From: Polyangium fumosum
Lineage (GTDB): Bacteria; Myxococcota_A; Polyangia; Polyangiales; Polyangiaceae
Length of the DNA: 64,000 nt
Direction: 5' to 3'
Assembly: GCF_005144585.1 (NCBI RefSeq)
Contig: NZ_SSMQ01000019.1
Span: forward strand, 1-64,000
Shown: piece by piece, positions 40,291 through 50,211 of the stretch
How the letters are laid out: each line of letters opens with the position of its first letter
How positions within the stretch are numbered: position 1 is the first letter of the stretch
Translations under genes and position numbers: made by a program
Notes under the pieces: model-generated
Seen by the model: only the letters and a program-made list of their open reading frames with translations
The model's database searches: none
What the model was told of the DNA's origin: nothing

Positions 40291-43200
40291 CTAGGGCGTC
40301 TTTCCCCGCGAGCGAACCAACCCGAGTTCGAGTTGCTCCTGCGGCTGCCCGGGATACATGCGCGCATCGATCTCCACCCGGTGGCGCGCCACGTCCCAAT
40401 CGAACACGTTCTCGGCTTCCTTTTCGAGCTCCGCGTCGCCCGCGAGGCGCGCGAGGATCCAGTCCGCGAGCTCCGGCCGCCCGTCGAGTTTGCCTCGCCG
40501 CAGCGTCGCCGCCTCGGCGAATTCAGGCTGCTTGCGCAGCGCCGCGAGCACCTCCGCCGCGTCCGGTCCGAGGCTCGCGCGGTGGGCGATCAGCAGGGTC
40601 GAGAACTGCCGGCGCTCGGTCTCCCACGCCTTTGCGAGGGCAGGGGAGGCGGCCCGCGCCTTGCCGATCGCCACGGCGGCGAGGCCGGCGCTGAACGACC
40701 GCGCCGGGATGCCCTCGGGCCAGAGCTCGTGCGCGCGCCGGTAGGCCTTCGCCATCTCGTCGACGTTCTCCACGGAGCTGTCGACCATCGTCCGCAACCA
40801 CAAGAGGTCCCCGAGCGTGAACCACGCCGCCGCCGCGGTGGGCGCCTTTCGGGACTTCTCCAGCTCCGGGATGCGGCCGCGCCAGACCTCTGCCTCGCGC
40901 TTCGTGGCGTCGGCGAGCTCCGCGTCTTGCTCCCCCGCGAGCCACGTCGCCCGCGCCGCCGCCGTGTTTTGCGCGTCGAACGGCGGCAGCGCCTGGAGCC
41001 GCGCCGAGAGCTCCCCGAGGCCCTTGCCGTCCCCGCGCAGGCCGAGCCAATCGAGCTCGCGACGATACGCCGAGGCCTTCTGTGGCGCGAGGACCTGCTC
41101 CGTTCGCGAGCTCGAGAGCGCGCGCCGCTCGTTCGCGTCCTTCTCCAGCGCCGCGAGGATCTCCGCGCGGAGCGGTCCTTCGAGCATCGCCCGCGCGAGC
41201 TGCCACGCGTCGCTGGAGTCGAGCCGCAAGGCCCGCGTGTCCACCCATCGATCGAGCACGGTCAGGATCGCCAGGTGATCCAGCGCGTCCGCCAGGTGCC
41301 CGAGCAAGATCGCGCTGTCGCCTTCGAGCCGCACGGCGGTCTCCAAGCCCTTCACGGCCGCGCGCAGGTGGGCGACGTCGCCCGTCGCCTGGTAACGCCC
41401 GGCGTGCGCGATGGCCGCGTTGTTCGCCGAGGACGCGTCCCGCGCCGCGTCCTTCTCGTGGAACGCAGCTTCCTCGGCGAAGGCCCGATCGGCCTCCGCG
41501 AGGTTGCCCTGCGAAACCGCGCGCGCGCCCTTCACCTGCAGGAGCTGCGCCTTGACGTACGGCGAGTTCGGATCGGCGAGACCGAGCCACTTCGCGCGAT
41601 CTTCGAAGCTCGTCGAGATGTTCGCGCGGAGCGAGGCTGCGACGTAGCGTTTGTCCTGCTCCACGCTGGTGTCGTTGTACACGGCCTCCACCACCTGCCG
41701 CGCTTTGGGCTCCAGGCCGAGCTCGCGATAGGCGTTCGCGACGCGAATGGACAGCGTGGGGTCCTTTTTCTGGAGGAGCCCTTCGAGCTCCGCGTCGCCG
41801 TCCGCGGCGCGCCCGAGCCGGTGATAGACCTGCCCGAGGCCGAGGTGATAGAGCGGGTCCCCCGCCGCCTCGCCGCGCAACGCGAGGAACGCGCGCTCTG
41901 CCTGTTCGAGCAGCGCCCGCTGCGTGTCGCCCGTCGTCGTCGAGGCCCGCCGCAGCTTGATCATGCCGAGCGAGATCGACGCGGGGATCACCGCCTCGTG
42001 CCGCAGGAGCGCGTCCTGCATGGACGCGAGCGTGGGGTCCTTGCGGAATTGCTCGGCGACGTAGGCCTGGATGAGCTCTCGCTCCCGCGCCTCGGTCGCG
42101 CCTTGAAGCTTCGATAGGAGCTCGCTCGGCACCTTCCCGGCGCGCAGATCGGCTTCGATGCGGCTCTGGACCTTCAAGCTCGCCGCGCGAAACGCGCGTT
42201 GTGCTTCCTGAAAGTCGGAGAGGCGCTCGTTCACGAGGGCCGTGAGGATCTCGTCGGCCTTGTCGAGCGCCCCCGCCTCGGCGTGTGTATCGGCGAGCGC
42301 CTGCTGCGCCAGCGCCGTGAGCCGGCCGGGCGCACCGAGCCCGCCGAGCAGCTTCAATGCGGCCTTCGTCTCGCCGCGGCTCCGCTGCCCCGCGGCCATC
42401 CCCACGGCGAGCTCCTGGTGCCCCTTTCGCTGCACGATCGCCACCACGAGCGCCACTTCGTCGTTCGCTTCGAGGATCGCCCGATCCTCCGCGAGCTTCT
42501 TCCGTGCTTCTTCGAGGCGCGCCCTCACGTCGGCCGCGCCGTCCGCCTGGCCTTGCTTCGAGGCCAGCTCCGCCCACGCCTCGACTTCGGTCTCCGCCTC
42601 GATCCAGAGCGACGGCGCCGGCCCGAAGCTGTCGAGGATCTTCTTCGCCGCCTCGATCGAGGCCGCATCGCCGAGCGCCACGTAATGGCGCAGGGCGCCG
42701 AGCGGCCGGCTCTCCGCCATTCCGTCGGCGAGGTTTTTCCGGAGACGCGCGCGCCGCGCCGTGATCGCCGCCGCCTCTGCGCGCCCCTCGCTCACGCGCG
42801 CGGCCATGTCGAGCACGGTGAGCGCTGCGGCCGCTTTCTCCGGCGTATCCTCGCCGATCTGATCCGCGAACGCCGAGAGCCGCTCTGCGAGCAAGACCGC
42901 GGCCTTGCCGTCCCGCGCGTCGGCCGGCAGCTCGTAGAAGGCGTTCATCACCCGGCTGATCGCTTCGAGGGACGCCACCGTCGCCGGCTCGTGTACGCCT
43001 TCCGCCGTCACGAGGTGCACGATCGACGCGGCGACATCGTCCACGTCGACCTCGCCGGGATAGGTCCCGAGCACGAGCCGATACTGCGAGAGCGCGCCCT
43101 CGGGATCCCCCTTCGCCTCGGCCTCGCGCGCCTCCGCGAGCGCGACGGACGCCTTGCGCGTGGGCGAGTCGAGGTAACTCGTCACGGCCACCGAGGCCAC

Positions 43201-43962
43201 CACGCCGAGCGTCCCGAGCAGGGCGACGCCCCGCCAAACCTTCGCGATCGGCCCGAGCGGCTCTTTCGCGAGGAACTGGTAGCTCATCGTGCTCACCTGC
43301 CGGACGCGGTAGGCCGCGACGGGTACGATCGGGATGAACACCACGCAAAAGCAATACGTCGCGACGTACGAGCCGTCGGGCCAGGGGTCGCGCTCGCCGT
43401 AGAGCCGGAAGCCGATGCCGTTCAGCGTGAAGAGCGTCGGCGCGCGTTCGAGCGGTCGTGGGGCCTTCTCCACCTCGCGGAGGGCATCCCGCAGCGCCCG
43501 GCTTTTCACCTGCCGGCGGGCCTGCGCGAGGGCGCGATCGGCCCGCTTGAAATGGCCCGCGCGCTGGAGCCACCGCGCATGCGTGAGCCGCGCGAAGACC
43601 GGGAGCTCCTCCGCGGCTGCTTCGAGCTCAACCCGCGCCTCGGGCGCCTGCGCGAGCGGGGCCGCCTTGCCGAGCAGGCGCCGCGCCCCGTCCAGATCGC
43701 CGCTCGCGGCTTTCAGGCCCGCGACGTCGCCGAGCAGGACGGCCACGCGGCCTTTGATACGCGGGGCGAGTTCGTCGTCGGCGGCGAAGAGCGCGTCGTC
43801 GAGCTGCGAGAGCACGTCCCGCTCCACCGCGTCGCGGACGAACACGACACGCGGGCGCGCTTGGGCCCAATCTTCACGTTCAGGATCCGGCTCCAGGAGC
43901 GGCTCGGCGAGGAGCTCGTCGACCGTGCTGACGCCCTCTGCGAGTTGTTCGATCGCGGCCAT
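40291..43962 (-). CDS. Large membrane-anchored TPR-like protein
   Basis: A 1223-aa protein. An N-terminal helical region precedes a short membrane domain: LFTLNGIGFRLYGERD, then WPDGSYVATYCFCVVFIPIVP (about 190-214). This resembles the small bacterial 'NGIGT-LYG' membrane module. A second hydrophobic segment lies at about 243-258 (GVALLGTLGVVASVAV). The remaining 950 residues are Ala/Glu/Arg-rich helical repeats with TPR character (for example RANISTSFEDRAKWLGLADPN and AEADRAFAEEAAF blocks), so it is probably a protein-interaction scaffold. The start at 43962 is preferred to 43998. Function unknown. Confidence 0.8.
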   Translation of the reverse strand: MAAIEQLAEGVSTVDELLAEPLLEPDPEREDWAQARPRVVFVRDAVERDVLSQLDDALFAADDELAPRIKGRVAVLLGDVAGLKAASGDLDGARRLLGKAAPLAQAPEARVELEAAAEELPVFARLTHARWLQRAGHFKRADRALAQARRQVKSRALRDALREVEKAPRPLERAPTLFTLNGIGFRLYGERDPWPDGSYVATYCFCVVFIPIVPVAAYRVRQVSTMSYQFLAKEPLGPIAKVWRGVALLGTLGVVASVAVTSYLDSPTRKASVALAEAREAEAKGDPEGALSQYRLVLGTYPGEVDVDDVAASIVHLVTAEGVHEPATVASLEAISRVMNAFYELPADARDGKAAVLLAERLSAFADQIGEDTPEKAAAALTVLDMAARVSEGRAEAAAITARRARLRKNLADGMAESRPLGALRHYVALGDAASIEAAKKILDSFGPAPSLWIEAETEVEAWAELASKQGQADGAADVRARLEEARKKLAEDRAILEANDEVALVVAIVQRKGHQELAVGMAAGQRSRGETKAALKLLGGLGAPGRLTALAQQALADTHAEAGALDKADEILTALVNERLSDFQEAQRAFRAASLKVQSRIEADLRAGKVPSELLSKLQGATEARERELIQAYVAEQFRKDPTLASMQDALLRHEAVIPASISLGMIKLRRASTTTGDTQRALLEQAERAFLALRGEAAGDPLYHLGLGQVYHRLGRAADGDAELEGLLQKKDPTLSIRVANAYRELGLEPKARQVVEAVYNDTSVEQDKRYVAASLRANISTSFEDRAKWLGLADPNSPYVKAQLLQVKGARAVSQGNLAEADRAFAEEAAFHEKDAARDASSANNAAIAHAGRYQATGDVAHLRAAVKGLETAVRLEGDSAILLGHLADALDHLAILTVLDRWVDTRALRLDSSDAWQLARAMLEGPLRAEILAALEKDANERRALSSSRTEQVLAPQKASAYRRELDWLGLRGDGKGLGELSARLQALPPFDAQNTAAARATWLAGEQDAELADATKREAEVWRGRIPELEKSRKAPTAAAAWFTLGDLLWLRTMVDSSVENVDEMAKAYRRAHELWPEGIPARSFSAGLAAVAIGKARAASPALAKAWETERRQFSTLLIAHRASLGPDAAEVLAALRKQPEFAEAATLRRGKLDGRPELADWILARLAGDAELEKEAENVFDWDVARHRVEIDARMYPGQPQEQLELGLVRSRGKTP

Positions 43963-44033
43963 GGCGCCTAGGAGAGACAAACGGCGCCCCGCCGTCAACC
44001 AGGATGCTTGGCCTGCTCACACGTTTCCGGCGC

Positions 44034-46490
44034 TCACGCCTTCACGCGCTTCGCCTCCGGATCGTAGAGCGGCTTGAGCGAGGCGACGGCCGGGTACGAC
44101 TTGCCGGCGATCTCGACCTCCCACGTGGCGTTTTCGAGGTACTTCGCGTCGACGGGCTCGCCGGCCTCCACCATGACGAGGCCGACGGCGCCCCCGACCG
44201 TGTGTCCGTACGAAGCGGCGCGCACGTAGCCGATGGGCTTGCCATTGCGACGCACGACCTCGGCGTGGAACATCAAGGGCTCGGGATCCTTCACGAGCAC
44301 CTGCACGATCCGGCGCGTGAGCGGCCCAGCGGCCTTCTTCGCGAGCACCGCGTCCCGACCGAGGAAATCCGCTTTCTTCAGATCGACCGCGAAGCCGAGC
44401 CCCGCCTCCAGCACCGAATCGGTGTTGTCGATGTCGTGGCCGTAATCGCGGTAGCCCTTTTCCATGCGGAGGCTCGCCAGCGCCTTGAGCCCGGCGTGCT
44501 TCAGGTCCACGTGTTTGCCCGCCTCGACGAGGCGATCGTAGACGTGCGTGGCTTGCTCTGTGGGGATGTAGAGCTCGTAGCCGAGCTCGCCCAGGTACGT
44601 GATACGCACGCAGAGCGCGCGGGCGAACCCGATGTCGATCTCCCGCGCGGCGCGGAACGGGAACGCCTCGTTCGACATGTCCTCGGAGGTCACCCTTTGC
44701 ATGAGCTCACGCGAGCGCGGCCCCTGGATGTTGATCTGCGCATAGCCCGAGGTCACGTCCGTCACGAACGCGTGCATGTCCGGCTTCGTGTGCCGGCGTA
44801 TCCAGGTGAGCGCGTGCCGGTGCGCCGTGTCCGAGGCGACGACCCAGTAACGCTCGTCGTCGAGCTTCGTGACCGTGAGGTCCGCCTCGATCGTGCCGCC
44901 GGCGTTCAGCCATTGCGTGTACGTGATGACGCCCGGCGCGCCGTCGACGCTGTTCGCGGAGATGTAATCGAGCAGCTTCCCCGCGTCCCGGCCCTGCACC
45001 AGGAATTTCGCCATGAACGACATGTCCATGAGGATCACGCCCTCGCGGCAGGCGCGGTGCTCGGCTTCCCAGGACGGGAACCAGCTCTGCCGGCCCCACG
45101 AGAGACGCTCCACCTTGGGGAGCGTGCCGGGCGGCGCATACCAGTCCGCGCCTTCCCACCCGCTCACGTCCTTGAAATAGGCGCCCTGGGCCGCGAGTCG
45201 ATCGTGAATGGCCGAGGTCTTCGCGCCGCGCGCCGTCTGCATCGAGCGCGTCGGGTAATGGCATTGATAGACCATCCCGAGCGACTCCACCGTGCGCGTG
45301 CGGCGGTATTCGGGGTTCGCCTGGTAGGTGTGCAGCCGGTCGATGTTCATCCCCGTGACGTCCACGTCGGGCCGGCCGTTGATGATCCAGTGCGCGAGTA
45401 CGCGCCCGAGCCCGCCGCCCGTCAGGATGCCGATCGAGTTCAGGCCCGCGGCGACGAAGTAATTCTTGATCTCCGGCGCCTCGCCGACGACAGGCGCGAG
45501 GTCGGGCGTGAAGCTCTCGGGGCCGCAGAAGAACTTGCGGACGCCCACCTCCAGCGTGACCGGCACGCGCCGCATCGCCCTCTCGACATAAGGACCCATC
45601 CGGTCCCAGTCCGGGGTGATCTCGCCGAAGGAAAAATCATCCGGCACGCCCTCGATTTTCCACGGCGCGCAGAGGGGCTCGAAGAGGCCCACCATCATGC
45701 CGCCGACCTCCTCGCGGTAATACCCGTACGAGCCCGGGTCTTCGAGCACGGGCATCGATTTCGGCAGGTCGGGGATCTTGGCGGTGATGAGGTAATAATG
45801 CTCGGCCGATTGCAGCGGGATGTTGACGCCCGATTTCGCGCCGAGCTGTCGCGCCCACATGCCCGCGCAGTTCACCACGTACTCGGCCTCGATGTCGCCG
45901 AACGGCGTCTGCACGCCCGCGACGGCGCCGCGCTTCGTGATCACGCCCGTGCAGGGCACGTTCTCGAGGATCGTCGCGCCTTGCATCTTGGCGCCCTTCG
46001 CGAGCGCCATCGTGATGTCGACCGGGTTCGCCTGGCCGTCCTCCTTCACGTAGAAGCCGGCGAGGATGTCGTCCGTCCGCGCGAGCGGGAAGAGCTCCTT
46101 CACCTGCGAGGGCGAGATCTCGTGCACGTCCACGCCGCAGTGGCGGTTGAACGCCGAGACGCGCCGGTACTCTTCGAGCCTGTCCGGATCCGCCGCGACC
46201 TCGATGAATCCGACCGGCTTGAACCCGGTGCCGAGGCCCGTCTCCGCTTCGAGGCGGGTGTAGAGATCACGCGTGTACTTGCGCATCTCCGTCGACGTCT
46301 CCGACGTCGAGCCGAACGTCACGATGAGCCCGGCGGCGTGCCAGGTCGTGCCGGAGGTCAGGCGGTCCCGTTCGAGCAGGACCACGTCCTTCCAGCCCAT
46401 GTGAGCCAGGTGGTAAGCGACGGAGCAGCCAATGACGCCGCCACCGACGACGACGACACGCGCGCGCTTCGGCAGAACCGGTACGGACAT
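44034..46490 (-). CDS. FAD-dependent oxidoreductase/GcvT fusion (dimethylglycine or sarcosine dehydrogenase-like)
   Basis: An 818-aa flavoprotein of the dimethylglycine/sarcosine dehydrogenase family, which oxidatively demethylates N-methyl amino acids and passes the one-carbon unit to tetrahydrofolate. The N-terminal DAO fold has the dinucleotide motif VVVVGGGVIGCSVA (about 12-25) and His51 in TSGTTWHAAGL, the usual site of covalent FAD. A middle FAO_M segment lies at about 385-440. A GcvT aminomethyltransferase domain follows (about 445-720, with WEAEHRACREGVILMDMS and INIQGPRSRELM), then a C-terminal barrel (about 725-815). Length is normal for the family. The exact substrate cannot be decided from sequence. 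Confidence 0.93.
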   Translation of the reverse strand: MSVPVLPKRARVVVVGGGVIGCSVAYHLAHMGWKDVVLLERDRLTSGTTWHAAGLIVTFGSTSETSTEMRKYTRDLYTRLEAETGLGTGFKPVGFIEVAADPDRLEEYRRVSAFNRHCGVDVHEISPSQVKELFPLARTDDILAGFYVKEDGQANPVDITMALAKGAKMQGATILENVPCTGVITKRGAVAGVQTPFGDIEAEYVVNCAGMWARQLGAKSGVNIPLQSAEHYYLITAKIPDLPKSMPVLEDPGSYGYYREEVGGMMVGLFEPLCAPWKIEGVPDDFSFGEITPDWDRMGPYVERAMRRVPVTLEVGVRKFFCGPESFTPDLAPVVGEAPEIKNYFVAAGLNSIGILTGGGLGRVLAHWIINGRPDVDVTGMNIDRLHTYQANPEYRRTRTVESLGMVYQCHYPTRSMQTARGAKTSAIHDRLAAQGAYFKDVSGWEGADWYAPPGTLPKVERLSWGRQSWFPSWEAEHRACREGVILMDMSFMAKFLVQGRDAGKLLDYISANSVDGAPGVITYTQWLNAGGTIEADLTVTKLDDERYWVVASDTAHRHALTWIRRHTKPDMHAFVTDVTSGYAQINIQGPRSRELMQRVTSEDMSNEAFPFRAAREIDIGFARALCVRITYLGELGYELYIPTEQATHVYDRLVEAGKHVDLKHAGLKALASLRMEKGYRDYGHDIDNTDSVLEAGLGFAVDLKKADFLGRDAVLAKKAAGPLTRRIVQVLVKDPEPLMFHAEVVRRNGKPIGYVRAASYGHTVGGAVGLVMVEAGEPVDAKYLENATWEVEIAGKSYPAVASLKPLYDPEAKRVKA

Positions 46491-46801
46491 GGCGTGCCTC
46501 ATGCCTGAAACCGTCGTCCGCGTCCAAGCCCATCGCTACGGAACGTGACGATTCTCACCCGGAGGCAACGTCAACAGTGTGGTGTCGCCCACGTGCGTGT
46601 GCCGAAGTCGGCTGATGGATCACGCGGGCGACGAGCCGGCAAGGGGGACCGGTCCGTGACCTCGACGCGGCCCGGAATCGCAGGACGTACCGTTCCGACG
46701 ATTCTGTGCTCGGCGCGCCAATCCGTTGACGTACGCGCACCGTGTTCGTAGGGTGATTCAATTGGCGCTCGGATCCGCCTGGTCAGAAGGGGGAGGACAG
46801 C
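46491..46801 (+). promoter_or_regulatory. Divergent spacer with predicted promoter (46726-46754) for the first PAS-STAS gene
   Basis: These 311 bp separate the flavoprotein from the PAS-STAS genes and hold no gene. TTGACG (46726-46731) and TAGGGT (46749-46754) are 17 bp apart and point rightward, 47 bp before the GTG start. The CCGTTGACG block recurs before the second PAS-STAS gene at 48302-48310. Confidence 0.45.
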
Positions 46802-48190
46802 GTGTATCTTCCGATGGAAAACGAGTGCGCGGCGCTCCGCGCGCGGGTCGCCGAGCTCGAGGCGAGCCTCTCCGTTCGATCGCCCGTGGTGATAAATGGC
46901 CACCGTCGTGAAGCCGTCCCTTCCGACCCCGATGCCGAGGCGCGCCTCCTGCGCGCAGCGATCCATAACATCGCCGACGCCATCGTGATCTGCAACCGCG
47001 ATGGCCGGACCATCCACTTCAACGCCGCGGCGACGCAGATCTTCGGCGAGCGGTCGAGTGATGTCCCCTCCGAGGAGCTGTCCACGCGATACGGCCTTTT
47101 TCTCCCGGACGGCGTCACCCTCGTCCCCACGAACGATTTGCCTTCCCATCGCGCGCTTCGGGGGGAGAACGTCGACCGCATCGAGCTCTTCGTGCGACGA
47201 GAGAGCCTGCCGGCGGGCATGTACATCGAATGCTCCGCGCGTTGCATTCGCGACGCGGACGGCGTCATCTGCGGCGCCGTCGTCGTGTGCCGCGACCTCG
47301 GCGAGCGCAGGCGTTACGAGGTCGAGCGCGAGCGGCGGCTCCGCGCCGAGGAGCAGCGGCTCGCCGCCGAGAAGGAGCGGCTTCGCATGGCGCGCATCCT
47401 GAAGAGCCTGCTCGAGCACCTCGACATCGTGGTATGGGCGACCGACGAAAAAGGCGTCTTCACGTTTCACGACGGCCGCGGCGCCGAAGCGGCGGGGCTC
47501 GCGCGGGGCGCGCTCGTCGGAAAGGACGCCCGCGACGTATACCCCGACGACTTGCTCATCCACCGCGCCCTCGCGGGCGTCCCCCAGCACGATCGCAACG
47601 GCGCGCATGGGGTCGCCTGGGAGCATTGGGCCATTCCGGTGAACGATGACGGCAGGCCCGCGGGCGTCATCGGCATGAGCCTGAACATCACCGAGGCGCA
47701 CCAGGCCAAGCTCGAGCTCGAGGCGAAGCTCGCCCTCATTCAACGACAGCAAGAGGTCATCTTCAACCTGGAGACCCCGATCATCCAGGTATGGGACCGC
47801 GTCCTCACGCTGCCGATGGTGGGCGTCGTCGACAGCCGGCGCGCCGCGCGGGTCACGGACAACGTCCTTGCCGAAGTCTCGCGCACGCAGGCGCGCTTCG
47901 CCATCCTCGATCTGACGGGCGTCGACGTCGTCGACACGGCCACGGCGGGCCACATGCTGAATATCATCTCCGCCGTTCGCCTCCTCGGCGCCGAAGGGAT
48001 CATCACGGGGATTCGCCCGAACGTCGCGCAGACCATGATCTCCCTCGGCCTCGACCTCTCGCGTGTGCGCACGCTGGCGACCTTGCGCGACGGCCTCTCG
48101 TTCGCGATTCGAGAGCTCGCTGGATCTTCCGGCGCCGCGCATGGAGCCGGATCGCTTCCTCGGCCGACCCGCAGCCCGAAGGCCCTCTGA
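46802..48190 (+). CDS. RsbR-like stressosome protein (PAS-PAS-STAS), copy 1
   Basis: A 462-aa cytoplasmic protein. An N-terminal helix (about 5-25) precedes two PAS domains (about 45-170 and 198-305), joined by a coiled coil rich in Arg/Glu (RRRYEVERERRLRAEEQRL). The C-terminal STAS domain (about 320-435) has the RsbR signature DLTGVDVVDTATAGHML, with Thr residues at positions phosphorylated by RsbT-type kinases, and GIRPNVAQTMISLGLDLS. RsbR paralogues form stressosomes that hold RsbT until stress. No RsbT or RsbS gene is adjacent. The start is GTG 46802 behind GGGGGAGGACAGC, identical to the second copy. Confidence 0.92.
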   Translation: MYLPMENECAALRARVAELEASLSVRSPVVINGHRREAVPSDPDAEARLLRAAIHNIADAIVICNRDGRTIHFNAAATQIFGERSSDVPSEELSTRYGLFLPDGVTLVPTNDLPSHRALRGENVDRIELFVRRESLPAGMYIECSARCIRDADGVICGAVVVCRDLGERRRYEVERERRLRAEEQRLAAEKERLRMARILKSLLEHLDIVVWATDEKGVFTFHDGRGAEAAGLARGALVGKDARDVYPDDLLIHRALAGVPQHDRNGAHGVAWEHWAIPVNDDGRPAGVIGMSLNITEAHQAKLELEAKLALIQRQQEVIFNLETPIIQVWDRVLTLPMVGVVDSRRAARVTDNVLAEVSRTQARFAILDLTGVDVVDTATAGHMLNIISAVRLLGAEGIITGIRPNVAQTMISLGLDLSRVRTLATLRDGLSFAIRELAGSSGAAHGAGSLPRPTRSPKAL

Positions 48191-48391
48191 ATCCCGCTCC
48201 CTCGCATTCCTCCCGTCGTCGCAGGTATCGTTGAATCAGGCTTCTCCCGACTTGCGGGCCGCGCATGAATGTCGGGGCAGGCACATCTTTGGCTCGTCAG
48301 TCCGTTGACGCAGCGACATAATTCGCAGATAACGTGAACGACAGTCTGCTCCACGACGCGTTTCGTGTGGGACAGAGGGGGGGAGGACAGC

Positions 48392-49786
48392 GTGTCGTTG
48401 ATTGCCTATGAACAGGAGTGCGCGGAATTGCGCGCGCGGGTCGCCGAGCTCGAAGCTCGTCTGGCCCTACCGGCGCCGGCCGAGATGAATGGACACCACC
48501 ACGAGGCGAGCCCTTTCGACCAGGACGGCGAAACACGCCTCCTCCGCGCGGCGATTCAAAGCCTCGCGGACGGCGTGGTGATTTGCGACCGCGATGGGCG
48601 CCTCATCCATTTCAATGCCGCCGCGACCGCGATCTTCGGGGAACGGTCGAGCGAGGCGGCCCCCGGGGAGTGGTCGTCGCGATATGGCCTTTATCAGCCG
48701 GACGGCATGACCCTCGTCCCGGCGCACGAAATGCCCCTCGTCCGGGCCTTGCAGGGCGACAGCGCCGACGCCATCGAGCTCTTCGTGCGGAGCGAGCGGC
48801 TGCCGGGGGGCAGGTTCGTCGAATGCGTGGCGCGCGGAATCCGCGACGCCGACGGGGACATCTGCGGCGCCGTGGTCGTCTGCCGTGACCTCGGGGAGAG
48901 AAGGCGCTACGAGGCCGAGCGCGAGCAAAGGCTCCGCGCCGAGGAGGAGCGGCTCGCCGCCGAGAAGGAAATGCTTCGCATGGCGCGGATCCTCCAGAGC
49001 CTCCTCGATCACCTCGACGTCGTCGTATGGGCGACCGACGAGACAGGAGCATTCACGTTTCATGACGGCCAGGGCTGCGCGTCGGCCGGGTTCGAACGGG
49101 GCACGCTCCTCGGAAAAAACATCTTCGACATTTCCCCGGGCGATCACCTCGTGCAGCGCGCCCTCCTGGGCAGCGCGGCGCACGATCGTTCGCACATGAA
49201 CGGCGCCGTCTGGGACAACTGGGTCATTCCGTTCGGCGAGGACGACAAAAAGGCCTCGGGTGTCCTCGGCCTGAGCCTGAACGTCACCGAGGCACACCAG
49301 GCCAAGGTGGAGCTCGAAGCGAAGCTCGCCCTCATTCAACGGCAGCAGGAGGTCATCTTCAACCTGGAGACCCCGATCATCCAGGTATGGGACCATGTCC
49401 TCACGCTGCCGATGGTCGGCGTCGTCGACAGCAAGCGCGCAGCGCGGGTCACGGACGACCTCCTCGCCGAGGTCTCGCGCACGCAGGCGCGCTTCGCCAT
49501 CCTCGATCTGACGGGCGTTGACATCGTCGACACGGCCACGGCCGGCCATATGCTCAATATCATCACCGCGGTCCGCCTCCTCGGGGCAGAAGGAATCATC
49601 ACGGGGATTCGCCCGAACGTCGCGCAGACCATGGTCTCCCTCGGCCTCGACATCTCGCGCGTGCGCACGCTGGCGACCTTGCGCGACGGCCTCGCCTTCG
49701 CGATTCGAAAGCTCACCGAGGACGGCAGCGCCGCGCGTCGAGCCGCCTTGCTGCCCCGCCCGACACGCAGTGTCGAGTCGGGGTGA
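48392..49786 (+). CDS. RsbR-like stressosome protein (PAS-PAS-STAS), copy 2
   Basis: A 464-aa paralogue of the preceding gene in direct tandem, with the same PAS-coiled coil-PAS-STAS order. The STAS end is nearly identical (NLETPIIQVWDHVLTLPMVG, DLTGVDIVDTATAGHML), while the PAS domains differ clearly (YGLYQPDGMTLVPAHE versus YGLFLPDGVTLVPTND). This suggests retained partner binding with different signal input. GTG 48392 is chosen because it follows the same GGGGGAGGACAGC leader as copy 1; a GTG at 48365 would read through that leader. The second-copy leader also repeats CCGTTGACG at 48302-48310. Confidence 0.92.
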   Translation: MSLIAYEQECAELRARVAELEARLALPAPAEMNGHHHEASPFDQDGETRLLRAAIQSLADGVVICDRDGRLIHFNAAATAIFGERSSEAAPGEWSSRYGLYQPDGMTLVPAHEMPLVRALQGDSADAIELFVRSERLPGGRFVECVARGIRDADGDICGAVVVCRDLGERRRYEAEREQRLRAEEERLAAEKEMLRMARILQSLLDHLDVVVWATDETGAFTFHDGQGCASAGFERGTLLGKNIFDISPGDHLVQRALLGSAAHDRSHMNGAVWDNWVIPFGEDDKKASGVLGLSLNVTEAHQAKVELEAKLALIQRQQEVIFNLETPIIQVWDHVLTLPMVGVVDSKRAARVTDDLLAEVSRTQARFAILDLTGVDIVDTATAGHMLNIITAVRLLGAEGIITGIRPNVAQTMVSLGLDISRVRTLATLRDGLAFAIRKLTEDGSAARRAALLPRPTRSVESG

Positions 49787-49845
49787 CGTGCACCATCGAA
49801 ACCCTATTTGCTCGCATACATCGGGCGGATGTGGTACGCGAGGTC

Positions 49846-50193
49846 ATGGACTCATCGTTTCAGAACGATCCCGACATCGCCGCGCTCGAGCAAGCGGCGG
49901 CGAAGGAACGCCGGAAGAAACTCCTCATTGCAGGCGGCGTGATCTTGTGCGTCCCGCTCTACTGGGCCATGGGGTTTTCGAGCGTGCGTGGTTCCCTCGC
50001 GGAGGAGGGCTATACCGACCTCCACGTCTCGCCGTCGGGGCTCTTCGACTGGAGTTTCGAGGGGAAAAAAGGCGCCTCGACCTGCAAGGGCAGCGTGACC
50101 CGCATGCCCTTCTCCTCCTCGAAAAACACCTTCTGTTATTCGGTCGACGCCTCGGGGCGCGCGAGCGGCTCCCTCGACACGAGCTCGAACTGA
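49846..50193 (+). CDS. Small single-pass membrane protein, unknown
   Basis: A 115-aa protein with a charged N-terminus (AAAKERRKKLL), one transmembrane segment (about 27-45, LIAGGVILCVPLYWAMGF) and a small extracytoplasmic domain containing two cysteines (STCKGSV and NTFCYSV) that could pair. The start at 49846 has an upstream GAGGTC. A GTG at 49783 overlapping the previous stop would add 21 residues and could give coupling to the STAS gene. No family is recognised. Confidence 0.65.
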   Translation: MDSSFQNDPDIAALEQAAAKERRKKLLIAGGVILCVPLYWAMGFSSVRGSLAEEGYTDLHVSPSGLFDWSFEGKKGASTCKGSVTRMPFSSSKNTFCYSVDASGRASGSLDTSSN

Positions 50194-50211
50194 CCACGGG
50201 GACACGAGCCG

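Noticed and set aside
40523-43573. Leftward open frame of 1016 codons in another frame of the large TPR-like gene
   Set aside because: Arg/Gly-rich translation; the chosen frame has membrane segments, helical repeats and sensible codon use.
44004-46508. Rightward open frame of 834 codons
   Set aside because: Antisense to the FAD/GcvT protein, which matches its family over the full length.
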